Virus record (IMG/VR): IMGVR_UViG_3300030012_001399
Span: 1 to 40,679 of that record
Length of the DNA stretch: 40,679 nt
Source of the DNA: a virus
Direction: 5' to 3' (one strand)
Shown here piece by piece: positions 34,806-40,679 of the stretch. A program made the position numbers and the translations under genes. The notes under the pieces were generated by a model, which saw nothing but the letters and a program-made list of their open reading frames with translations, did not search any database and was not told the DNA's origin. The stretch's first letter is position 1. Every line of letters starts with the position of its first letter.

Positions 34806-35374
34806 ACTTGCTCCGTATACGGTTGTAAAAACTCTTTGTAGAACTCTTTGTTTCTACCTAATCTTCTTCTTTTACCTTCTGGGTCTCTAAATACTCTTTC
34901 ATACTGCTTAAACCCAGGTCTTCCTGGGTCGTCTTCTAATACACCCTCTACATTGTTATGCATTAAGAATTTTGCAGTAGTTGGGAACTTTCTTAGCCCC
35001 CCTAAGTTAAAACAGTAATCAGCTAAGGCATATTTCAGCCTATCATCCACATCAGACCATTTTCTATTTTTGCTTACACAAAAGTTTTTAGCTTTTACAA
35101 CAGATAGTTGTGCTTCGTGTAATAAGAGGTCTTCTACCTCTCTTTCGCTCAAACCTGTTTTCTCATAAGTATTTTGTTCTTCAAGCGTTTTTAGCTTGTA
35201 ACCGTAACCAATAGTTTTAAGCCCACCTTCTGGTGAGTCATACGGATAAAACTTTTCCCCTACTTTATTTGCGTACCCTTCTACCCTTTTTAAGTAGTCA
35301 ATGTATTTTTCTAATGTATAATCAGATACCATAACCCTGTTTAATTTAAAACAGCCTTTTAGGCGATTTCTCAT
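34802..35374 (-). CDS. Lysozyme-type endolysin, GH24 (T4 type)
   Basis: About 190 residues. ATG 35374 is chosen for its ATGA overlap with the terminase stop; ATG 35332 (MVSDYTLEKY) is an alternative. The catalytic region is LKRVEGYAN, then FYPYDSPEGGLKTIGYGYKL, with the Glu, Asp and Thr arrangement of GH24 muramidases. ALADYCFNLGGLRKFPT and the later PGFKQYERVFRDPEGK/RR also fit. It cuts peptidoglycan for release. No signal peptide is evident, so a holin is expected. Its place between terminase and portal is unusual. Confidence 0.85.
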   Translation of the reverse strand: MRNRLKGCFKLNRVMVSDYTLEKYIDYLKRVEGYANKVGEKFYPYDSPEGGLKTIGYGYKLKTLEEQNTYEKTGLSEREVEDLLLHEAQLSVVKAKNFCVSKNRKWSDVDDRLKYALADYCFNLGGLRKFPTTAKFLMHNNVEGVLEDDPGRPGFKQYERVFRDPEGKRRRLGRNKEFYKEFLQPYTEQV

Positions 35375-36936
35375 ATTTTTAATCCTGTCATCCAATTTAT
35401 TTTTGTACGTGCTTGTGTTGGGAAATCATCAGGTCTTTCGTACTCATCATTTTTAATAACTCTACTTCTAGGTGCTTTAGCAAAAAAGTCTGCATAATAC
35501 AATCCATCTAGCAAGTCATCATTCTTTCCTTTAGGGAACTCAAAGATTTCATCAATTAGTTCTGAGTGTTCTTTTTTAATATACAGCTTCTTGCTGTTAA
35601 TAATACTTCCTAAAGCCATTTCTAACCTGTCCTCTTTTTTAATACCATGTGGTGGTCTTACTCCTTTATTAATACCAGGTAGTAATCTTTTCTCTTTACG
35701 TGCCATACGTTCTACCATATCACGCACCATTTCTTGTGCACCTACTGTTTCTACAGCACATCTACGTATTGGTGAGTATTTCTTAGCCATCTTTAATATT
35801 TCTTCTGGCATATCAAATGCTGGTATCTTATCGTGATAATAATCTATAACATATCTGTTTTTATCTGCATCCATACCCATTACTACAATAACTTGATAGT
35901 CAGAGGTACTAGATGCTGTGTGTGCTAAGTCAACACCCATGTAAGTATAAATAGGTATCATTTCTTTATCGTCTTTTAAATAAGTAAACTGTCCATCTGT
36001 GTGAAACTCATAATTATGGTAATGTATGTTATCCATCTTAAATGACGCAGAAGCAGCATCTCTAGCATCGTTTAGATACTCTTGAGCAAACTTATCTACT
36101 TTACCTGCCTCTATATATTCTTTTCTTTTTTGATTTAACTTAGATAGTGGAAACTGTTCTTCCCACGCTGGTTTACCATCTTCTATAGCACGAATAAAGG
36201 TTACATCCCATGGGTACTTCTTTTTAGCTTTTTCTGAATCTTTCCATCCATCTACAATGTTTTGTAAGAATGCATCATAGTGTACAATCGTACCAGATAG
36301 CCATATCCATCCTTCTTTACCAGGACTTTCTTCTAGCGATGGATATACTGTAGATACAATCCATTGTTTAATCTCATCTCTACGTATAGCAGTCTTTGTG
36401 TTTAACTCTGATTCAAAGTCATCTAGTATAATACCTGTATAACGTGTATCTACCTCAGCACGACCTCTAAGACGCTGTGAAGTACCTTTTGCTATAATAC
36501 GATGTCCTTTTGTTGTAATTAAGTCTTTTTCTGTCCATCTCTTTCCGACGTCACCTCCACATAGATTTCCAAAGTAATATCTAATAGCTTGATTTGTTTC
36601 TAAGTGTGAACGTATATACTTTACGTGGTCAATAGACTGACCTTGTTCCTCAGCTACCCAAGCCATAAACATAGATTGGTCTTCTGGCGTAAAGCACAGC
36701 TTATGCATGATTGCTGCTTTCATTAATACTGATTTTCCAAAACCTCTTGGAAGCACATTACAAATACGTGCTCCAGGTTTTGTACTAATTAATTTTTTAC
36801 CAAGGTCGTAGTGAAAAGGAGGGGAAGCTGATTTATGTAAAAAATCATTTGGTAAAAACAACTTACCAAACAGTATTAAATCTTTAGAGGCTTTATGTAA
36901 CAGCACCTCCTTATCAGATAAACTAAGCTTTTCCAT
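35371..36936 (-). CDS. terL: Terminase large subunit
   Basis: A 521-residue packaging motor. The ATPase has Walker A-like PRGFGKS at residues 63-69 and Walker B GIILDDFES near residue 170. The C-terminal nuclease has YMGVDLAHTASSTSDY and the late acidic group KGKNDDLLDGLYYADFF. It pumps and cuts DNA at the portal. Genes for the small subunit and the portal lie on either side. Confidence 0.93.
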   Translation of the reverse strand: MEKLSLSDKEVLLHKASKDLILFGKLFLPNDFLHKSASPPFHYDLGKKLISTKPGARICNVLPRGFGKSVLMKAAIMHKLCFTPEDQSMFMAWVAEEQGQSIDHVKYIRSHLETNQAIRYYFGNLCGGDVGKRWTEKDLITTKGHRIIAKGTSQRLRGRAEVDTRYTGIILDDFESELNTKTAIRRDEIKQWIVSTVYPSLEESPGKEGWIWLSGTIVHYDAFLQNIVDGWKDSEKAKKKYPWDVTFIRAIEDGKPAWEEQFPLSKLNQKRKEYIEAGKVDKFAQEYLNDARDAASASFKMDNIHYHNYEFHTDGQFTYLKDDKEMIPIYTYMGVDLAHTASSTSDYQVIVVMGMDADKNRYVIDYYHDKIPAFDMPEEILKMAKKYSPIRRCAVETVGAQEMVRDMVERMARKEKRLLPGINKGVRPPHGIKKEDRLEMALGSIINSKKLYIKKEHSELIDEIFEFPKGKNDDLLDGLYYADFFAKAPRSRVIKNDEYERPDDFPTQARTKINWMTGLKI

Positions 36937-37159
36937 TATTTTCTATAAATTCCTTACTAAACCCTATCAAGTCCATATCCTCGTCATACATACAAAGACA
37001 AGCACAATCAACAGTAATGTACTTATCCATAGGTATATCCATAATAGTATTTAACAAAAAGTCACTATACGTTATCGGCGACTTCTTTATCTTCACTTTC
37101 CTCTCGCACATCTGGCAGTTGAGGAATTTCTCGTTCTTGGCTTGCGATTTTTTTGACAT
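36923..37159 (-). CDS. Small cysteine-rich protein, function unknown
   Basis: A 78-residue protein overlapping the end of TerS by about 95 bases in another frame and the TerL start by 14. CQMC near residue 15 and DCACLC near residue 51 suggest a metal site, which supports the long version. No family recognised. Confidence 0.6.
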   Translation of the reverse strand: MSKKSQAKNEKFLNCQMCERKVKIKKSPITYSDFLLNTIMDIPMDKYITVDCACLCMYDEDMDLIGFSKEFIENNGKA

Positions 37160-37859
37160 CTTTACCTTCCAATGCTGCTAGCTGTTCAGGGCTAAAACCC
37201 TTAAACAATGCGATAGATTCTGTTTTTTGTTCTTTCTTACCTAGTAACCCAGATATTTCCATCAACATCTTTAGCGACGAAATCTTATCGCTATCTCTTG
37301 CTTCAATATTATCTACAATCTCTTTTGTCTTTAATAGTAGATACTCTGGTGTTATCTCTGTTTTTTCTAATATTTTTTGTATTTCTTTGTCAATCAAGGT
37401 TTTTATCCTTTCTGTTTTTAATAACATACTACTTTGTTCTTTAATATATTGCTCAGACTTAGATTGAGGATAAGCTCGTTTAAACGCTTCTATTATCCCA
37501 TCTCCCTTTGCAACATACTTTGCAAACAAAAATTCTTTCTTTGTAGGCTTCTCACGTTCTTTAAATACAGTATTAGAGTTTTTACCACTAAACTTGTATA
37601 TACTTTGTCGTAGTTCGCCTTCCATTTTTATGGTAGGAGCACAGTTAAACATCCCAATCGCTGTGCGTACATATCGTTGATTGTTGATAACCCCACGTTC
37701 TAACACCTCACAAACCTGCCCATCGTCTGTTAAGGTCCATGAACCAACTGGAGCATTACGCCAATCTTCTAGTACGTCTTGTAATGGCATAGCCTGCCTG
37801 AGCTCGTTGATATTGTCATATACAATGTGCTCCTGACCTTTTATAGTTCTTTTCTTCAT
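37065..37859 (-). CDS. terS: Terminase small subunit
   Basis: A 264-residue protein. The central TKKEFLFAKYVAKGDGIIEA followed by FKRAYP is the start of a Terminase_2-type DNA-binding domain. A helical oligomerisation part (EYLLLKTKEIVDNIEARDSD) and an acidic C-terminal tail follow. The N-terminal ~100 residues are an extra beta-rich part not usual for the family. It recognises phage DNA for packaging. A GTTTAAAC copy (37478) encodes AFKR within the DNA-binding domain. Confidence 0.8.
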   Translation of the reverse strand: MKKRTIKGQEHIVYDNINELRQAMPLQDVLEDWRNAPVGSWTLTDDGQVCEVLERGVINNQRYVRTAIGMFNCAPTIKMEGELRQSIYKFSGKNSNTVFKEREKPTKKEFLFAKYVAKGDGIIEAFKRAYPQSKSEQYIKEQSSMLLKTERIKTLIDKEIQKILEKTEITPEYLLLKTKEIVDNIEARDSDKISSLKMLMEISGLLGKKEQKTESIALFKGFSPEQLAALEGKDVKKIASQEREIPQLPDVREESEDKEVADNV

Positions 37860-38599
37860 TTACGGTGTACGATGTATTCTGGGTCTTTATCACTTAAACG
37901 CACTTCTACCCATCCTTTTGTTTGTGGTTCAAACATAGCATAGCGTGCATATTCAGCATATCCTATAAAAGAACCTCCACGCACAAACCATTGTCTTCTT
38001 ACTTCTTCGCTATCTTGCATAATTTCAAAAGAATCTACTGGTTTTGCGTATAATTGGTGGTTATGCCCCAAATAATACATATCAGCGTCTGGAAATATGT
38101 TTCTAAGTCTAGTTAGCTCCATATCTCCGTTCTTAGCACCACTTTTTCCATGTCCACTTGCAAATGTGAAGCGATTATGCTTGTAATTAATCACTGCATA
38201 CCCTGGAAATGGGTAATATGGTACTTCAAGGTCGTCACATAGCACACGAATTATATCAATTCCTGCTAATCTAACAGAACGTAGCGTATCATGATTACCT
38301 CCACGTAGAAATACACACTTATTCATGATAGGTCGTATCATTTGTACAAATTGAGCGTACTGTTCGTTGTTATCAAACAACTGGTCGCCCTCTGGTATAT
38401 GATAATTAGGTGGTATAAACTCTAACATATCACCATTTCCGAACCAAAGTGCATTTGGGTCTTCATCTATCATCTGTACTGCTTTTAAAAACAGACTTCT
38501 ATCAAAGACTTTGCTACCTACGTGTATGTCAGTAAGACAATGTAGGTTTACTTTAGCTTTTTTTGTATTGTGTTCTAATATTTTACCTGGATTAATCAT
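37856..38599 (-). CDS. Calcineurin-like metallophosphoesterase
   Basis: A 247-residue protein from ATG 38599, which has GGAG seven bases upstream (ATG 38623 has no such site). All family motifs are seen in order: TDIHVG, GNGDMLEF, RGGNHDT, ASGHGKSG and YLGHNHQ. Such enzymes are two-metal phosphatases, phosphodiesterases or nucleases. In phages they sit near DNA packaging or metabolism genes, but the substrate is not known here. It overlaps TerS by ATGA. Confidence 0.85.
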   Translation of the reverse strand: MINPGKILEHNTKKAKVNLHCLTDIHVGSKVFDRSLFLKAVQMIDEDPNALWFGNGDMLEFIPPNYHIPEGDQLFDNNEQYAQFVQMIRPIMNKCVFLRGGNHDTLRSVRLAGIDIIRVLCDDLEVPYYPFPGYAVINYKHNRFTFASGHGKSGAKNGDMELTRLRNIFPDADMYYLGHNHQLYAKPVDSFEIMQDSEEVRRQWFVRGGSFIGYAEYARYAMFEPQTKGWVEVRLSDKDPEYIVHRK

Positions 38600-38921
38600 T
38601 CTGTTCTCCGTTTTCTGAGTCATATTGTTTACTGTACATAGTGTAACTCAGTAATATTACACTATAATTTATCAAATCAAGCATTGTGTCTTCTACCTTT
38701 TCTTCATTTACAGCTCTTTCACCATTTCTCTTCAAGAGATTAGAGATTCTAGCTATTTTATCAGAGATACGAACAAGAATGCCAGTTTGTGCATCACATA
38801 TTTTTAATGCTTCAACCATTTCAAAGTTAGAAAACGGTTCTTTTACTTGTGCATAGTCTATATTCTTATCATCACATAGTGCTTTTGCTTTTTTTATTAT
38901 TGCATCATAATTAGGAATCAT
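38592..38921 (-). CDS. DUF1599-like, nucleotide-modification-associated protein
   Basis: About 109 residues from ATG 38921, which has AGGAGG directly upstream. IKKAKALCDDKNIDY, then ILVRISDKIARISNLLKRNG and VEDTMLDLINYSVILLSYTM match the DUF1599 pattern (an all-helical MazG-like fold, named for association with modified nucleotides). It might act on nucleotide pools. There is no obvious base-modifying enzyme in the window. Confidence 0.7.
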   Translation of the reverse strand: MIPNYDAIIKKAKALCDDKNIDYAQVKEPFSNFEMVEALKICDAQTGILVRISDKIARISNLLKRNGERAVNEEKVEDTMLDLINYSVILLSYTMYSKQYDSENGEQND

Positions 38922-39252
38922 ATTTTCCTCCTGCTTTTTTCCATAAATATTCACCAAAACCCAGTTGGTACAAACTATTAGATAATACTTGTACTTGTGT
39001 TTCAGTCATGTCTAAACTAGTTCCGTGTGTAATACCATGTAATACTTCATGTATTAATACTTCTAGTAGTTTACTATCTTTCATTTCGTGTTCTAGTACT
39101 ATTTCACAATTACGCATAGAAATAGCACCTAGTATTTCTGATTCATCTGAACCTAGGTCTACTTTAGCACCAGATATAAAACGAATCGTATACTCGTGAC
39201 CGTTTATAGGTAGCTTCATTGTTTTATTTTTTATCTTCTTTAGCTTTTTCAC
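38911..39252 (-). CDS. Small zinc metallopeptidase with HExxH
   Basis: A 113-residue protein with LIHEVLHGITH, the HExxH zinc site, and few other features (DLGSDESEILGAIS before it). GTG 39252 has GGGAG six bases upstream; ATG 39219 (MKLPINGHEY) is an alternative that avoids overlap. Short single-domain HExxH proteins are common in phages, with unknown substrates. Confidence 0.75.
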   Translation of the reverse strand: MKKLKKIKNKTMKLPINGHEYTIRFISGAKVDLGSDESEILGAISMRNCEIVLEHEMKDSKLLEVLIHEVLHGITHGTSLDMTETQVQVLSNSLYQLGFGEYLWKKAGGKYDS

Positions 39253-39445
39253 TTTTAGCTCCCTTTATTTGGTCTTGTAAATATTTATTAAATTTATCTG
39301 TATCTTTTTTCATTTTAATATATTTATTAATGACTGATTCTATTAACATCGTTTTCTCATGTAGTTTAAATATATCCTGTCTAATGAGGGCTATATGATA
39401 TAGTATATCTTTCTTAGTTGGTTTTTTTGGTTTTTTTATTGGCAT
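39224..39445 (-). CDS. Small helical protein, function unknown
   Basis: A 73-residue protein from ATG 39445 (MPIKKPKKPTKKD). A longer frame to 39541 would run across another well-supported gene and has no good site, while AAGG lies before 39445. The body is one Lys-rich helix (DIFKLHEKTMLIESVINKYI). No family recognised. Confidence 0.65.
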   Translation of the reverse strand: MPIKKPKKPTKKDILYHIALIRQDIFKLHEKTMLIESVINKYIKMKKDTDKFNKYLQDQIKGAKSEKAKEDKK

Positions 39446-39557
39446 CCTTCTTATCCTTTCTAAAGATTTTATCCCAGCGTTCTTCGTATTGTTTTCTAGA
39501 TATAGATGTAGGTCTTGGTTTATCACCCTTACCTGCTCCATTTGGTCCTTTGAACAT
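39414..39557 (-). CDS. Small phage protein (MFKGPNGAGKGDKPRP type)
   Basis: A 47-residue protein. GKGDKPRPTSISRKQYEERW followed by DKIF is a motif recurring in small phage proteins of unknown role, so the frame is trusted over the overlapping one. It is the first gene of the - arm. There is no clear ribosome site before the ATG. Confidence 0.75.
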   Translation of the reverse strand: MFKGPNGAGKGDKPRPTSISRKQYEERWDKIFRKDKKDANKKTKKTN

Positions 39558-40214
39558 ATTAAAGCTTAAACCTATAGATTGGAAAAAGTCAAGAAAAATT
39601 TTATAATATTTTTTATACCCTTAGTTACTTTGTACTTGACATCTGCCGTTTTTTTTATTAACTTTAGTTAGGATAACTGTACAAACCTACTAGCTAGTAT
39701 AGTTATATAGTTAGCCGTTTCTGTAACTCTAGCAATATCAACACTTCTAGACACAACACAAACTAAAAAAATAGCTCAAGTATTTGTGAGGTTCTTTTTT
39801 TTACATAGCCCCCCTGGTCTTTTTCTAGTTAGGATTTGTAGAAGTTCGTTGAGATTCGGTTGCTATCTCTACATATTGCTAGACTTAACAATATATTTAA
39901 AAGTCAAGCTTTTTTTTATTTTCTTATGCTATTACAATTATTTATGACCATCGCCAAACCACCCTTCTCCGTCTATAACTTGACAACCCCTAGATTATTA
40001 TTATATTACAGCCCGTTTTCATACGCCTGAAATTATATATACATCTTATTTCTAGACCCAAACCAGACCCAGTTCTATATATATATGACAGCGTTTAAAC
40101 AGCCCCAGAGATACAATTTACCAGAGACCAACCAGAAAAAGCTTGCCCTTAGTCATAGGAATTAATAACTTGTTTTATGTTATTAAAATCACACAAATAA
40201 AAGGAGAAATTACA
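39558..40214. promoter_or_regulatory. Divergent control region, 657 bases without a gene
   Basis: Non-coding gap between the - arm and the + arm. It contains TTGACA at 39636-39641 with a weaker -10 candidate (TAACTT), TAGTTAGGAT twice (39665-39674 and 39826-39835), the perfect palindrome TACTAGCTAGTA at 39688-39699, and a GTTTAAAC copy at 40093. The 3' half holds a strong + promoter. A replication origin or major regulatory hub is likely here but not shown. No clear - promoter was found by eye. Confidence 0.6.
39980..40007 (+). promoter_or_regulatory. Strong sigma-70 promoter for the + arm
   Basis: TTGACA at 39980-39985, a 16-base spacer and TATATT at 40002-40007. It would start transcription near 40013, giving a 200-base leader with a GTTTAAAC copy (40093) before the gene at 40215. 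Confidence 0.6.
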
Positions 40215-40619
40215 ATGGATAACATACAAAAAAGAAGATACGAAAAAGCGATTCAACTAGTAGATTATAGAGAAGACCTAAACTTAGTACAGAAACAATG
40301 TTACAAGGGCTTTTTAACTAAGGATAAAGAAGAGGTTGGACAATTACTAGATGCTGATGAAAGCGTAACAATAACGCTAAAAACTAAGTCTGGAAAAACG
40401 ATAGTTACTGGAGAAGGTGACACCGATTTTTCAAGCATAGAAAATAGGCTATTTCATACAGCTATGGACTATGTTTTAGCTACTCCAAGATGCATAGAAG
40501 TTAAGGAAAACGAAAGCTGGAAACAAAATGTATTTAGCGTCGGTACTAGATACTATAAAATTGACAGCTGGAGCTTATCATCAGAGCTGAAATCTTGGGA
40601 AGTAAAAATAAACAGATAA
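40215..40619 (+). CDS. Early protein, function unknown
   Basis: A 134-residue protein; AAAGGAG precedes ATG 40215, preferred over upstream in-frame starts. A helical N-terminal half (RRYEKAIQLVDYREDLNLVQ) is followed by a beta-rich part (VTITLKTKSGKTIVTGEGDT). It is the first gene after the main + promoter and may be made early. No family recognised. Confidence 0.75.
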   Translation: MDNIQKRRYEKAIQLVDYREDLNLVQKQCYKGFLTKDKEEVGQLLDADESVTITLKTKSGKTIVTGEGDTDFSSIENRLFHTAMDYVLATPRCIEVKENESWKQNVFSVGTRYYKIDSWSLSSELKSWEVKINR

Positions 40620-40631
40620 AACAGCAAATGT

Positions 40632-40653
40632 TGAGGGGGTTTAAACGCCCCCT
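40632..40653 (+). other. Hairpin holding GTTTAAAC between gene and promoter
   Basis: GGGGG and CCCCC flank TTTAAACG, giving a stem of five G-C pairs plus outer A-U and G-U pairs. It ends at the -35 box of the next promoter. It could stop transcription from the gene at 40215 (there is no T run) or be an operator for the following promoter. Confidence 0.5.
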
Positions 40654-40679
40654 TGACAAATTGAAAAATAATGATTATA
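40653..40679 (+). promoter_or_regulatory. Promoter that spans the window ends
   Basis: TTGACA at 40653-40658 and exactly 17 bases later TATA at 40676-40679; joined to GT at bases 1-2 this gives TATAGT. A perfect -35, ideal spacer and 5/6 -10 arise only if the contig is circular. It would drive the genes from 76 onwards. Confidence 0.6.

Larger units (their letters stand above)
428..40646. repeat. Dispersed GTTTAAAC palindrome, 16 copies
   Basis: Exact copies start at 428, 1110, 1748, 2192, 3677, 4074, 5934, 7512, 9699, 11793, 14934, 22797, 29963, 37478, 40093 and 40639. At about one-third GC roughly one or two copies are expected by chance. Fifteen copies extend to CGTTTAAAC on one strand; only 4074 does not. 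Ten of 16 fall in the roughly 8.1-kb early region (40093 round to 7512). Twelve are wholly inside genes, 1110 straddles a stop codon, and 29963, 40093 and 40639 are intergenic. The role is unknown. A binding site for a phage or host protein, similar in layout to phage stoperators, is an inference. Confidence 0.9.

Noticed and set aside
39446-39541. N-terminal extension MEQVRVINQ of the 39224-39445 gene
   Set aside because: The opposite reading frame here encodes the well-recognised GKGDKPRP protein, and the extension has no ribosome site.
1-40679. Integrase, repressor or attachment site (temperate phage)
   Set aside because: No recombinase motif, no repressor-type gene and no tRNA-like attachment sequence were seen.

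Overview
This window looks like a complete or nearly complete genome of a small AT-rich tailed phage. A P22-like or other short-tailed (podovirus-type) virion is my best guess: there is a large portal, internal virion proteins and a huge fibre, but no tape-measure or sheath gene. Clear Shine-Dalgarno sites (AAAGGAG, GGAGG) precede many genes, which argues for a non-Bacteroidota bacterial host. The AT-rich coding and small-protein families resemble uncultivated marine phages, but I cannot name the host. I see no integrase, repressor, RNA polymerase, DNA polymerase or tRNA gene, so the phage is probably lytic and leans on the host replisome and transcription. A perfect -35 box at the right end finds its -10 box only if the right end is joined to base 1, so the contig is probably circular or circularly permuted. 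Layout. Bases 40215-40679 and then 1-7543 form the rightward (+) early arm. It starts with small unknown proteins and a short intergenic RNA gene. A DNA metabolism block follows: a RecB/Cas4-like nuclease, a Sak3-type annealing protein (DUF1071), an SSB-like protein ending DDDLPF, a Hjc-like resolvase, several CxxC proteins, a small helix-turn-helix protein and a DnaB helicase. Bases 7545-7665 separate two convergent arms. From 39557 down to 7666 everything is leftward (-). In transcription order this arm holds small accessory genes (metallopeptidase, DUF1599, metallophosphoesterase), TerS, TerL, lysozyme, portal, scaffold, major capsid protein, a probable decoration protein, a run of tiny Lys/Arg-rich proteins and structural/neck proteins. 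It continues with a membrane coiled-coil protein, a cysteine-less thioredoxin-fold protein, a tail protein, the 1995-residue S74 fibre, and finally four proteins that look like internal virion/ejection proteins. Bases 39558-40214 form the divergent control region. The most unusual signals are non-protein. The 8-base palindrome GTTTAAAC occurs 16 times on a genome where chance predicts one or two; fifteen copies carry the 9-mer CGTTTAAAC on one strand. They lie both in genes, where they use rare NCG codons, and next to promoters or in RNA hairpins. The early arm also carries a self-contained small-RNA gene (promoter, three stem regions, terminator, exposed anti-Shine-Dalgarno linker) and two further predicted RNA folds.
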